Part shown: positions 24,184 through 33,209 of the stretch, piece after piece
Position numbering within the stretch: the first letter of the stretch is position 1
Layout: each line of letters opens with the position of its first letter
Source of the DNA: CAYVAP01 sp964343195
Lineage (GTDB): Bacteria; Bacteroidota; Bacteroidia; J057
DNA length: 41,340 nt
Direction of reading: 5' to 3'
Assembly: GCA_964343195.1 (NCBI GenBank)
Contig: CAYFIR010000052.1
Span: forward strand, 1 to 41,340
The notes under the pieces: model-generated
Databases searched by the model: none
The model's input: the letters and a program-made list of their open reading frames with translations, nothing else
What the model was told of the DNA's origin: nothing
Position numbers and translations under genes: made by a program

Positions 24184-26613
24184 ATGTTTAAGAATACCTT
24201 CAAGATTGCCCTGCGAAACCTGGTTAGGAACCGGGGATATGCTGCGCTAAATATCTTTGGCCTGGCGTTGGGCCTGGCCTGTGCACTTCTGTTGATCCTT
24301 TTTGTACGAGACGAACTGAGCTACGACAGTTTTCACCCCAATGGAGACCGGGTGCAACGCATGGTGCTAGAACGCATTTATCCGGAACGAATTAACGAAT
24401 ATGCGGTCATTCCCCATAGCTACGGTCCTGTAGCAGTGCAGGACCTCCCGGAGGTAGTCAACCAGACAAGGGTGGTTAACTTTGGGAATGGCAATCTCCT
24501 GAGGGTTGGTGACGAGGTGCTGGAAGAGGATGGGATGCTGTTTGTTGACTCGACCTTTTTCGATGTATTTGGCTTTGAACTGCTGGAAGGTGATCCGGTA
24601 CAGTCACTGGTAGGGCAGGGGAGTGTAGTAATCACGGAACGCAGCGCCATGCGACTCTTTGGGACGACAGATGTCATGGGCAAAAGCATGAGTCTCCAGT
24701 TTGGTCAGTGGATACCCCTGACGATCAAAGGGGTCGTAGCAGACCCGCCCCGGCAGTCTCACATGGACTTTGAGTACCTGATGCCGATCAATTCGCTTCC
24801 GTTTATTGCCAATCAGGAAAACTTTATCTCATTCTCCGCCCTTACCTACCTGTTGCTGACTCCAGAGGCGGATCCCCGTTCAGTAGAAGCAAAATTTCCC
24901 CAATTGGTGGAGCAGTATGCTGCGGGGCAGATCGAGCGAAACCTGGGGATGAAATACGAGGATTACGTAGCCGAAGGAAACGGTTATAACTATACCCTAC
25001 AGTCCCTGACGGACATCTACCTTGACTCTAATTTGGAGGCAGAGCTGAAACCCAATGGGAGCCGTAACTCCGTTTACCTTTTCATGGCCATAGCGGGATT
25101 CATTTTGCTCATTGCGGTCATCAATTTTATGAATCTGGCTACCGCACGTTCGGCTGAGCGTGCCCGGGAGGTCGGGGTTCGCAAGGTGCTGGGTTCTCTG
25201 CCCCGACAGTTGATCCTGCAGTTTCTCACCGAAGCAATGATATTGACCGTGGTGAGCTTTGTCTTTGGGCTGGCTCTGATGTGGTTGATGCGACCTGTTT
25301 TTGTGGACCTTGCGGGCAAAAGCATTGATTTTACCGAGTTGCTAGCCCCGGATTTGTTGGGTTGGATGCTGGTGTTGATTGTGGGAGTGGGACTGCTGGC
25401 AGGGAGCTATCCTGCCTTTGTCCTCAGTAGCTTTCGACCAGTGGACGTCCTGAAGTCCTCATTCCGTACCACAGGAGGGGGCAAGGCCCTGCGGAATGGG
25501 TTGGTGGTATTTCAGTTTGGGATTTCTATCGCCCTGATGGTCGCAACTGCGGTAGTTTACCAGCAGATGGAGTTTACCCGAAACAAAGATATGGGTTATG
25601 ACCGGGATCAATTGATGGTAATCCAGCGCATCGGTGCGCTGGGAGATCAGCAGGATGCATTTAGGAATGAGGTCCTGAGGGATCCGCAGGTAGAGGACCT
25701 GGGATTTACCAATACGATGCCTGGCCAGGGATATTTTGGGGCGATGTTTCAGCAGGATGGAGGCTCCAATGAGGTGGTCACAATTCGTGGGACTACCATG
25801 GATGAGCACTATCTGCCAACTATGGGGATCGACGTAGTCCTGGGGCGAAATTTTGGAGAAGCCTACAACGACAGCAGCTCGATCATTCTCAATCAGGCCG
25901 CTGTAGCAGCATTCGGGCTAAAGGATCCGATTGGAAAAGAGGTCAGGTTTCAGAACAACCAGGGGCAGGCCGACCGATACCGAGTCGTTGGGGTCGTGGA
26001 AGATTTTCATTTCCAGTCCCTTCACAACAAAATCAGTGGCCTGGCTCTTTTTCACAATGAGAGCACAGTAGCTGGAGCTAATGTCGCTGCAGTGCGGATA
26101 AGCGGGGACAATCCGGCCCAAACCATGCAACGGATGGAAGAAACCTGGAGTAGCATGGCTGCGGAAGTCCCCTTTGGATTCTATTACCTCGATGAAGAAC
26201 TGGAAGAACTATACCAGATAGAACAGGCCTCTGGTCAACTCTTCGCTGCCTTTGCGGCATTGGCTATTTTGATAGCCTGCCTGGGCCTCTTTGGCTTATC
26301 AGCGTACACCGCTCAGCAGCGCACCAAAGAAATAGGCATCAGAAAAGTGTTGGGAGCATCCCTGGGACACCTGTTATATATTCAGGCAAAGGAAATTACC
26401 CTGCTGGTGTGGCTTGCTTTTGGCATCGCCATCCCCGTTGTCTGGTACCTGATGAGGTCCTGGTTGTCCGAGTTTGAATATCACATCGGACTAAATCCGT
26501 GGATATTTATTCTGGCTGGAGTAGGAGCAACAGCGATCTCCTGGGTGACCGTGTCACATCAATCAATGAGAACCGCAAGGATGACACCTGTCAGAAGTTT
26601 GCGAGACGAATGA
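24184..26613 (+). CDS. FtsX/MacB-type ABC transporter permease
   Basis: An 809-residue inner-membrane protein made of two related halves. Each half has a membrane segment, a MacB-type periplasmic domain and an FtsX-like block of membrane helices. The duplicated cytoplasmic coupling motif appears as ERAREVGVRKVLGS (~324) and QQRTKEIGIRKVLGAS (~709), both of which contact the ATPase in this family. The N-terminus (FKIALRNLVRNRGYAALNIFGLALG) is typical of large Bacteroidota permeases of this group, whose substrates are mostly unknown (lipoproteins, peptides or drugs in studied relatives). No ATPase gene is adjacent; one of the matching kind lies at 39235. ATG 24184 is chosen over a TTG at 24178. 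Confidence 0.92.
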   Translation: MFKNTFKIALRNLVRNRGYAALNIFGLALGLACALLLILFVRDELSYDSFHPNGDRVQRMVLERIYPERINEYAVIPHSYGPVAVQDLPEVVNQTRVVNFGNGNLLRVGDEVLEEDGMLFVDSTFFDVFGFELLEGDPVQSLVGQGSVVITERSAMRLFGTTDVMGKSMSLQFGQWIPLTIKGVVADPPRQSHMDFEYLMPINSLPFIANQENFISFSALTYLLLTPEADPRSVEAKFPQLVEQYAAGQIERNLGMKYEDYVAEGNGYNYTLQSLTDIYLDSNLEAELKPNGSRNSVYLFMAIAGFILLIAVINFMNLATARSAERAREVGVRKVLGSLPRQLILQFLTEAMILTVVSFVFGLALMWLMRPVFVDLAGKSIDFTELLAPDLLGWMLVLIVGVGLLAGSYPAFVLSSFRPVDVLKSSFRTTGGGKALRNGLVVFQFGISIALMVATAVVYQQMEFTRNKDMGYDRDQLMVIQRIGALGDQQDAFRNEVLRDPQVEDLGFTNTMPGQGYFGAMFQQDGGSNEVVTIRGTTMDEHYLPTMGIDVVLGRNFGEAYNDSSSIILNQAAVAAFGLKDPIGKEVRFQNNQGQADRYRVVGVVEDFHFQSLHNKISGLALFHNESTVAGANVAAVRISGDNPAQTMQRMEETWSSMAAEVPFGFYYLDEELEELYQIEQASGQLFAAFAALAILIACLGLFGLSAYTAQQRTKEIGIRKVLGASLGHLLYIQAKEITLLVWLAFGIAIPVVWYLMRSWLSEFEYHIGLNPWIFILAGVGATAISWVTVSHQSMRTARMTPVRSLRDE

Positions 26614-26639
26614 GTTTTGTTTATAAAGGAGAAATTCTG

Positions 26640-26660
26640 AAAAAAATAGCTATTTTTTTG
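26640..26660 (+). terminator. Weak AT-rich hairpin after the permease gene
   Basis: AAAAAATAGCTATTTTTT is a continuous palindrome ending in a T-run, 27 bases after the permease stop. Its core is only a few stable pairs, so termination may be partial. The histidine kinase gene begins about 130 bases later. Confidence 0.4.
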
Positions 26661-26788
26661 CCAGGATGTAGGGACGATCAATACTTCTTGCAATCAGGCA
26701 TTTCTAATATGAAAGGAGTTGTATGTGTAGTGATTGCGATGTTATTTGATTGTTGGATTTCGCCCCTACGTCTGTTTAGCGTGGAAAA

Positions 26789-29209
26789 ATGAAGCTTCTC
26801 GACCAGGAATTGAACCGGAATGCAGCTCTTGTCACATTTGTGGTGATAGGGGTAGCTATCGCATCCTGGGGTATGGGAAAAATGGGCGTGAATGATGCCC
26901 TGGTTGTCCTTTTTTACATTTCCTGCGGGTTGTTGATTTACAGGTTCATTCGCCATAAACAAAGGCAGATAGTTTTTCAGAAGATACCCCGTACGCAGTT
27001 TGAGTTGTACAAACAGTTGCTTGGGCACCTGAGAGATGGGGTTATTCTGGGTGACATGGAAGGGAAAATCCTTTTTGTTAATAAGGCATTAGAGGAATTG
27101 TCCGGGTATAAGGCTGACCAGCTGGTGGGGCAGCACGTACTAATGCTGTCACCTCCTGAGGACAAGGTGGCACTGGAAGAACATAATGCAAGGGTACTTG
27201 GGGGGGAGAGTGTACAGTTTAAGGCTCGTTTGAAAAAAAACGACGGGAGTACCCTTTGGATAAACTCAACCTCTCACGCCCTGAAAAATGATGCGACAGG
27301 GGAAGATTATCTTTTGGCAATTGTATGGGATATACAGGCAGAGGTCGAGGCTCAGGAGGCCCTTGAGAAAGAGAAAAAGCGCTTTGAGTTTTTTGTAGAG
27401 TCGTTACCGCATCTGATGTGGAGCTATGGCCTGGATGGGAAAATTAGCTATGTCAATTCCAAAGTTGGCGAGTTGTTTGGCCTGGATCACGAGCAAGCTC
27501 ATAAACTTGTAAGCGGTACTGCCTGGATGGACTACGTTTATCCGGATGACCAGGAACGGTTAAGTCAGGAGTTTACCCGTGCCTATTCAAATGTCACTCC
27601 TTTCTCCATTCAGGTAAGACTTAAAAAGGAGAGCACCAACTCCTATCGCTGGTTTAAGCTTCAGGGCTCTCCCCACTATAATGATGAGGGGCAGGTAATT
27701 GAATTTTACAGTACCGGGACAGATATCGATGAACTCCTGAAGACGCAGGAACAGTTGAGGGATCGTGAACATTTTTATAGGTCACTGATTGAGTCCCAAA
27801 CCACCTATCTCGCTCGACTGGGAATGGATGGAAAGTATATCTATGGCAATCCTGCACTGATAAATGACTTCTATCCTGGGGAGGACATTACGGAAAAAAT
27901 CTGGATGGATACCCTGCACCCCGATGACCAGCAAATGGTTGGACAGGTCGCTGAGTATCTCCTGGAGCATCCTGGGACATCCAGAGAGGTCATAATCAGG
28001 AAAAAACTCCCATCAGGAGGCTATGCCCATACCGAATGGGAAATGGTGGCGCTGGAGGACCGACATAATCCGGAGGGGGGATTTTTCTTCCAGGGAATAG
28101 GTCGGGATGTATCCAGTCGCATCCAAACAGAGCGCGAACGGGATACCCTTTCCTACATTGTTGAGAATACCGACTTTGGGGTATCACTTCTCGACACCGA
28201 CGGAAAAATCTTTTGGGTAAACGAGGCACTGGTCAGACAGACCGGGTATCAACGGGAAGAGTTGGTGGGAGAATCTCCCCTGGAACTTTTTTTTGGTCCC
28301 ATGACATCAGATAGTGTACTGAACCGAATCAGGGAGAGCATAGCCAACCACGAATCTCTCAGAATAGAAGCAATCAAATATACCAGTCAGCGGGCACCTT
28401 ATTGGGCAGAGGTAGTGATGCAGCCCTCCTTTAGCTCCACTGGCCAATGGGATGGGTACTTTGTCCTTGAGCGAGATATAACAACAGAGCGACGGCATAG
28501 GACGGAGATTGATAAACTTAATCAGGAGTTGGTGTCCAAGAATCAGCACCTGAGCGAGTTTACCTATCAGGTTTCACACAATCTTCGTGGTGCCCTTGCC
28601 AACATCAAGGGATTGGCGATGTTGGTGGCCGAAGATCTGAAAGGACAACTGGAACCAATTGTGCTCACTCACCTCCGGGATTCCATCCAAAGGTTGGAAA
28701 CAGTCATTTATGATATGCAGTCAGCTTTAGACGCCGGAGGAGAAGAGACCAGTTTCGTGCGGTATGAATTGCTGGATATGTTTCAGCTTACCAAGGATCA
28801 GTTACAGTCAGAGCTCGAAGGAGTAGATGTCGATTGGATGGTAGATTTTCGGAAAGGGGAGGAGTTGTGGGGTTCCAAGTCTCTCATCCTGAATGTGTTG
28901 TATAACCTGTTGTCCAATTCAATCAAGTACCGCAAACGTGATGGCAAGCTCAATATTTCCCTGATCTCCGAAGCCAGGGAAACAGAGATGCTGCTTGTCG
29001 TGAAGGACAATGGGCGTGGGATGGATCTCGAAGAAATAGGAGACAGACTGTTTGACCTGCGAAGCCGATTTCACCAAGATGTTGAAGGTACAGGTATGGG
29101 CCTGTACCTGGTAAAGCAGCAACTGGACCACCTCAACGGCAAAATAGAGGTGGAAAGCAGGCCGAATGAAGGGGCAGCTTTTACCATTACCCTTCCTCAA
29201 CCAGGCTAA
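26789..29209 (+). CDS. Multi-PAS sensor histidine kinase
   Basis: An 806-residue kinase. Two membrane segments lie at ~12-30 and ~36-52 with only a short loop between them, so sensing is probably cytoplasmic. Four PAS domains follow (about 68-185, 200-320, 330-445, 450-570; each ends with phrases such as LLAIVWDI, YSTGTDID, FQGIGRDVSS, YFVLERDIT). Then comes HisKA with phospho-acceptor H597 (FTYQVSHNLRGAL) and HATPase_c with N-box NVLYNLLSNSIKY, DNGRGMD and GTGMGLYLVKQQLD. The phosphorylation site reads SHNLRG, the Bacteroidota variant of SHELR. No response regulator is adjacent, so it is an orphan kinase here. Its stop overlaps the stop of convergent trpF by four bases. Confidence 0.92.
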   Translation: MKLLDQELNRNAALVTFVVIGVAIASWGMGKMGVNDALVVLFYISCGLLIYRFIRHKQRQIVFQKIPRTQFELYKQLLGHLRDGVILGDMEGKILFVNKALEELSGYKADQLVGQHVLMLSPPEDKVALEEHNARVLGGESVQFKARLKKNDGSTLWINSTSHALKNDATGEDYLLAIVWDIQAEVEAQEALEKEKKRFEFFVESLPHLMWSYGLDGKISYVNSKVGELFGLDHEQAHKLVSGTAWMDYVYPDDQERLSQEFTRAYSNVTPFSIQVRLKKESTNSYRWFKLQGSPHYNDEGQVIEFYSTGTDIDELLKTQEQLRDREHFYRSLIESQTTYLARLGMDGKYIYGNPALINDFYPGEDITEKIWMDTLHPDDQQMVGQVAEYLLEHPGTSREVIIRKKLPSGGYAHTEWEMVALEDRHNPEGGFFFQGIGRDVSSRIQTERERDTLSYIVENTDFGVSLLDTDGKIFWVNEALVRQTGYQREELVGESPLELFFGPMTSDSVLNRIRESIANHESLRIEAIKYTSQRAPYWAEVVMQPSFSSTGQWDGYFVLERDITTERRHRTEIDKLNQELVSKNQHLSEFTYQVSHNLRGALANIKGLAMLVAEDLKGQLEPIVLTHLRDSIQRLETVIYDMQSALDAGGEETSFVRYELLDMFQLTKDQLQSELEGVDVDWMVDFRKGEELWGSKSLILNVLYNLLSNSIKYRKRDGKLNISLISEARETEMLLVVKDNGRGMDLEEIGDRLFDLRSRFHQDVEGTGMGLYLVKQQLDHLNGKIEVESRPNEGAAFTITLPQPG

Positions 29210-29820
29210 TGTAGCGGCCAGAAATCCTGGAGCTTTCCTACATCTTTCAACCCCGGTTTTACCTCAAACCTGCTGTTAATATCGATTACCTCCAGGCCCG
29301 GTAGTTCCAGATCCAGCAATTCGCCACGGTGTTCCGGACCTATTCCGCCACTCAGGAAATAAGGTGTGGAACTCGTATAGGCTGTCATTAGCTGCCAGTT
29401 GAAGGTAACCCCATTGCCACCGGGTAACTTGCCCTTGGTGTCAAATAGAAAGTAATCCACGACCCCTTCATACGGCTCCAGTTGCCCGAAGTCAAAATCT
29501 TCTCCCACGCTGAACACCTTGATAACAGAAACTCCGCTATTTTTAAGGTCCTCGCAGATTTGAGGGGATTCCTGGCCATGCAACTGCACGAAATCCAGCC
29601 CATAGAGGTCTACAAGATCCTCCATCTGATACAGGTCTTCATTCACAAAAACCCCCACCGTATCAACCTCACTCAGGTCTCGGGTAAAGTAAGGATCCAG
29701 CTGTCGCCTGGCATATCGGGATGATTTTTCATAAAAAATAAACCCCAGGAAATCAGGATTCAGCCCAAGGATGTCCATGATGTTGCGCTCATCGCGCAGC
29801 CCACAAATCTTCAGCTTCAT
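29206..29820 (-). CDS. trpF: Phosphoribosylanthranilate isomerase TrpF
   Basis: A 204-residue (beta/alpha)8-barrel enzyme that converts N-(5-phosphoribosyl)anthranilate to the carboxyphenylamino-deoxyribulose phosphate in tryptophan synthesis. Visible family marks are KICGLRD with catalytic C6, FVQLHGQE (78-85), FLFDTKG with catalytic D127, FLSGGIGPEH (155-164) for phosphate binding, and DINSRFEVKPGLKD (180-193). Length matches stand-alone TrpF. In many Bacteroidota trpF sits inside the trp operon; here it is alone, 37 bases downstream of egtD on the same strand and convergent with the PAS kinase. It may be cotranscribed with egtD or use the close promoter element at 29825-29832. Confidence 0.95.
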   Translation of the reverse strand: MKLKICGLRDERNIMDILGLNPDFLGFIFYEKSSRYARRQLDPYFTRDLSEVDTVGVFVNEDLYQMEDLVDLYGLDFVQLHGQESPQICEDLKNSGVSVIKVFSVGEDFDFGQLEPYEGVVDYFLFDTKGKLPGGNGVTFNWQLMTAYTSSTPYFLSGGIGPEHRGELLDLELPGLEVIDINSRFEVKPGLKDVGKLQDFWPLH

Positions 29821-29824
29821 GACA

Positions 29825-29832
29825 CAAAGATA
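29825..29832 (-). promoter_or_regulatory. Candidate minus-7 element directly in front of trpF
   Basis: CAAAGATA on the plus strand reads TATCTTTG leftward, an exact and typical TAnnTTTG. It ends only four bases before the trpF ATG, so transcripts from it would be leaderless or nearly so. No minus-33 TTG at normal distance is visible, which lowers confidence. Confidence 0.4.
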
Positions 29833-29857
29833 ACGGATGTCGGGTAATTACTTTCTG

Positions 29858-30835
29858 CTAATCAATTTTCAGCTTCCACAGAGAATTCAGGTAATATTTT
29901 CGTTCGTCGTAGAAATTTTCGACGACCTCAAAACCGGAGTTTTCGGCCAGGTCCCGGATCATGGCCATATCATATTTCTGTGATAGCTCGGTCCAGATAG
30001 GTTCCCATCGCTGAAAACTGAAGCCACGCTCCAGTGACTCAAAATGTACCCGTTGGGCTTTCTTGCTGAGAATAAAGCTTTTTGTCTCACCGCTGACGGG
30101 ATCGTATGAGGCAAAATGGTCCCAATGCTCCAGATCAAAATCTGCCCCAAGTTCTCTGTTCAGGCGATTCAGTAGATTCAGGTTAAAGGCTCGGGTGATG
30201 CCCCATGGATCACTATAAGCCGGCAGGATTACCTTGGGGTCCTTTTTGAGATCAAATCCTATCAGAACCCGATCCTCAGCCTGCATCTCCCGGGCAAGTC
30301 CTTTTAAGAACCTGAGTGCCTGTTCGCGGATGAAGTTGCCAATGTTCGAGCCCAAAAAAAGAATCACTTTGTGACCCTCGACATGGTCTTCATTTACCCG
30401 GTGCAGCGCCTCAAAATACTCCCCCTGAACCGTTCTGAGGTGCAGGTCAGGTAGGGCCTCCATCAAACTGTCCTGCAAGGTGTCAAGTGCCCCAGAGGAA
30501 ATGTCAATGGGCATATAGGTAAACTGCTGACCGGTTTTCAGCATTTGGGAGAGAAGCAGCTTGGTTTTATACCCATCTCCTGCCCCAAACTCTATCAGGT
30601 TGAAGGGTTTCCCCTCCGGGCTAAAACTGTGGGTCAGGTTACCTGTTTGTTTCTCAAAGATTTCATACTCGCAATTCATCAGGTAGTAGGTATCCATGTG
30701 CATGATATCCTGGAACAGCTGAGAACCGCGGTTGTCATAAAAGTATTTTGAGGAAAGTCTTTTGGGAGTTTCGCTGAGGCCCGTGATTACGTCCTCGGCC
30801 ATGGTATGGTCGATGTCACGAAGTGTTTGGTTCAT
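29858..30835 (-). CDS. egtD: EgtD-like L-histidine N-alpha-methyltransferase
   Basis: A 325-residue SAM-dependent methyltransferase of the EgtD family (usual length ~320). It shows the N-terminal signature KYFYDNRGSQLFQDIM (30-45) and YYLMNCEYEIF, the SAM motif EFGAGDGYKTKLLL (82-95), PIDIS (109-113) and FLGSNIGNF (160-168). EgtD trimethylates histidine to hercynine, the first step of ergothioneine synthesis. The next enzyme, EgtB, is not in the window. The frame is open to 30913 but the ATG at 30835 (MNQTLRDIDHTMAEDV) matches the family's N-terminus and length. It is divergent from tetR with a 169-base gap and 37 bases upstream of trpF on the same strand. Histidine specificity is inferred from overall match, not from checked binding residues. 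Confidence 0.87.
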   Translation of the reverse strand: MNQTLRDIDHTMAEDVITGLSETPKRLSSKYFYDNRGSQLFQDIMHMDTYYLMNCEYEIFEKQTGNLTHSFSPEGKPFNLIEFGAGDGYKTKLLLSQMLKTGQQFTYMPIDISSGALDTLQDSLMEALPDLHLRTVQGEYFEALHRVNEDHVEGHKVILFLGSNIGNFIREQALRFLKGLAREMQAEDRVLIGFDLKKDPKVILPAYSDPWGITRAFNLNLLNRLNRELGADFDLEHWDHFASYDPVSGETKSFILSKKAQRVHFESLERGFSFQRWEPIWTELSQKYDMAMIRDLAENSGFEVVENFYDERKYYLNSLWKLKID

Positions 30836-30939
30836 TGTTATGCGGGATTTTGGGGCGATATCAATGTGACGGACGAGTAAGGTAACTAAATATTGCTGGC
30901 CTTTTGAAATCAAACATGGTTAAGAAAGAAGTGTTAAAA

Positions 30940-30986
30940 AGTTTACCTGGGAAACTTTGGGAATCCATTTAGTTTCCATAGTTTTG
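30940..30986 (+). promoter_or_regulatory. tetR promoter with overlapping palindromic operator
   Basis: TTTG (30956-30959), a 19-base spacer and TAGTTTTG (30979-30986) form a complete Bacteroidota promoter; transcription would start near 30991, about 14 bases before the tetR ATG. Overlaid on it is AGTTTACCTGGGAAACT (30940-30956), a 17-bp palindrome with one mismatched pair, and AGTTTCC (30971-30977), which is an exact inverted copy of GGAAACT (30950-30956). A dimer bound there would cover the minus-33 element and the spacer, the usual autoregulation by TetR-family repressors (inference). Confidence 0.7.
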
Positions 30987-31004
30987 TGGCCTCAAAAAAG
31001 ATGG

Positions 31005-31643
31005 ATGGCAGGAGAAACGACGAACCGGATTTTGGAAAAGGCTGGTGAGCTTTTTATGCGATTAGGGATCCGAAGTGTGACGATGGATCAGATCGCGGGG
31101 GAGTTAGGGATGTCCAAAAAAACCCTGTACCAGACTTTCAACAATAAGGCCGACATAGTTTTGGAGGTGGTCAAAAACTATCTCCAGGACCAGATAGACC
31201 ATTCTGAGCGGATATCCGCTCAGTCAGAAAATGCCATTGACCAGGAGATACGGTTACTGATGTGGGCCTTTCAGCTCTTTCAGGAGCTCAACACCCAGCT
31301 GATTTTTGAGGTGCAAAAGTACTTCCCGGAAGCCTGGGCGAAATTCCTGGTATTCCGGCAGGGCTACCTGCGACGAAGTGTGAGGAAAAACCTGATGAGG
31401 GGAATTCAGGAAGGGCTATACCGGCCCAATCTGGATCCTGAAATCATGTCCTATATCCGACTGGCCCAGGTGGACATCAGCCTGGACTCGTCCTTTTTCC
31501 CTGGAGAGAATTTTCCCATTCAGAATATTTTTCGAGAACTCTACGAATTGTACCTGAGGGGCATCGTGACACCCGAGGGGCTCGTGGTGCTGGAAAAGTG
31601 CCTGACTCAATTCAATCAACCCGAATACACCCCAGACCGATAA
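31005..31643 (+). CDS. TetR-family transcriptional regulator of the efflux operon
   Basis: A 212-residue regulator. The N-terminal TetR HTH spans ~8-55 (RILEKAGELFMRLGIRSVTM, then DQIAGELGMSKKTLYQTFNNKADIV). The rest is the all-helical ligand-binding/dimer region, with no identifiable ligand site. The ATG at 31005 is chosen because it lies just downstream of the predicted transcription start, whereas the open frame from 30957 would begin upstream of it. The stop codon overlaps the tolC start (TAATG), so it is translationally coupled to the pump genes and most likely represses its own operon. Confidence 0.92.
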   Translation: MAGETTNRILEKAGELFMRLGIRSVTMDQIAGELGMSKKTLYQTFNNKADIVLEVVKNYLQDQIDHSERISAQSENAIDQEIRLLMWAFQLFQELNTQLIFEVQKYFPEAWAKFLVFRQGYLRRSVRKNLMRGIQEGLYRPNLDPEIMSYIRLAQVDISLDSSFFPGENFPIQNIFRELYELYLRGIVTPEGLVVLEKCLTQFNQPEYTPDR

Positions 31644-33109
31644 TGCAAATGTCGAAAAAAACTGTTCCCTTCCTGCTAATGCTGGCAATGCTCATGTCAT
31701 TCGGAGCAGGCCTGCATGCCCAGGAAACCCATACCTTCACACTGGAGCAAGCCATAGAATATGGCCTGGAAAACAACCTGACCATTGAGAATGCCCGCTT
31801 TGATGAATACATCGCCAATTCGAGAGTCAAAGAGGTGTTGGCCAGTGGATACCCACAGTTAAGCGGTACAGTGGAGCCCCAGGCATTCCTCCAATTGCCC
31901 AAGACGATTTTGCCGGGAGACTTTAGCCCAGAGCAGGAGCTAGTCCTGGTACAGCGGGCTGATGGGGGAGTGCAGCCCATTCCCGTCACCAAGATCAATC
32001 CAGAGACGGGTATGCCGATTCCAGGGGATCCTATCGAAGCGGTTTTTGGGTATCCTATTCAGTTTACGGCAGGAGCCAACCTGAACCAGTTGTTGTTTGA
32101 CGGTACCTTCTTTCTGGGAGTAAAAGCCGCAAAATCCTATACTGGTCTGGCCCACAAACAACTGAACCGCACGCGGGAGGAGACAGCCTATGCCATCAGT
32201 CAGGCTTATTATCAGGCCCTGATCACGGCTGAGCGCTCCAAGATCGTGGATGCAAATGTGGGGCGTGTCGAGCAGCTTTTCCGCGAAACCGAAGGCCTTT
32301 TTCAGGAAGGATTTGTCGAAAAGCTGGACGTAGATCGCCTGAGGATTAATTTGAATAACCTGTACCTCGAGCAGTCAAAGGTAACCCGTCTGGAAGCGCT
32401 AACCCTTAACCTGCTCAAATACCAAATGGGAATGCCCCTGGAGGATGAAGTTATCCTCGAGGTGGAGCTGGATACCCTGATAGAAAACAGGGAGCCAACC
32501 CAGCTTACAGCCAATGAGTTGAACCTCAACCAGCGGATTGACTATCAGTTGCTGGAAAGTCAGCGTGAACTGGAGGAGTATGATTTAAGGAGGATCAAGG
32601 CAGGCTACCTGCCAAGCGTGTACCTCTTTGGTAGCTACCAATATCAGTATCAGGGTGAACCCAATGACCTGACCGATAATCAGTTTGACCTGACAGGACT
32701 CTGGTTTCCCCTTTCGCTGGTAGGCGTAACGGTTAATGTCCCCATCTTTGACGGCTTGAGAAAACATCAGCAGGCCCAGCAGTCCCGGCTCGAACTCGAG
32801 AAAATTGACAACCAGTTCCAGTTGTTGGAACAGGGAGCGCGACTGGAATACGAACAGGCCTCTACTGAGCTGGAGAATGCTTATGCGACCCTTCTTTCCA
32901 CTGAACGCACGCGGGACCTGGCCCAGCAGGTATACGAAACCACTCGCCTGAAATACCGCGAGGGAGTTGGCTCCAGCCTTGAAGTGAACGAAGCCGAAAG
33001 CCAGCTCAAGGAAGCCGAGGCCAACTATCTCAGCTCTATGCTGGAATACCTCCTTACGCAGACAGAACTAGCCAAAGCCCGGGGAGATTTTAGTCGATAC
33101 CACGAATAA
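31643..33109 (+). CDS. TolC-family outer-membrane efflux protein
   Basis: A 488-residue protein with signal peptide (~1-28, GLHAQ) and the two-fold outer-membrane-factor repeat: N-terminal FTLEQAIEYGLENNLTIENARFD, and a second half with YLPSVYLFGSYQYQYQG, VPIFDGLRKHQQAQQSRLELE and a C-terminal helix with YREGVGSSLEVNEAESQLKEAEANYLSS, the classic OEP signature. It forms the trimeric exit duct for the RND pump encoded downstream. The start ATG at 31643 overlaps the tetR stop by one base; an in-frame ATG at 31649 is an alternative. Confidence 0.95.
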   Translation: MQMSKKTVPFLLMLAMLMSFGAGLHAQETHTFTLEQAIEYGLENNLTIENARFDEYIANSRVKEVLASGYPQLSGTVEPQAFLQLPKTILPGDFSPEQELVLVQRADGGVQPIPVTKINPETGMPIPGDPIEAVFGYPIQFTAGANLNQLLFDGTFFLGVKAAKSYTGLAHKQLNRTREETAYAISQAYYQALITAERSKIVDANVGRVEQLFRETEGLFQEGFVEKLDVDRLRINLNNLYLEQSKVTRLEALTLNLLKYQMGMPLEDEVILEVELDTLIENREPTQLTANELNLNQRIDYQLLESQRELEEYDLRRIKAGYLPSVYLFGSYQYQYQGEPNDLTDNQFDLTGLWFPLSLVGVTVNVPIFDGLRKHQQAQQSRLELEKIDNQFQLLEQGARLEYEQASTELENAYATLLSTERTRDLAQQVYETTRLKYREGVGSSLEVNEAESQLKEAEANYLSSMLEYLLTQTELAKARGDFSRYHE

Positions 33110-33209
33110 TCTCTCAAGTAACCCATACAGCCCTCTTCGCAGAGGAATATTGGTGCCCAAACCATACAATCAACCCACCACCCCATACATCAGATCATTC
33201 AGAGTTACC

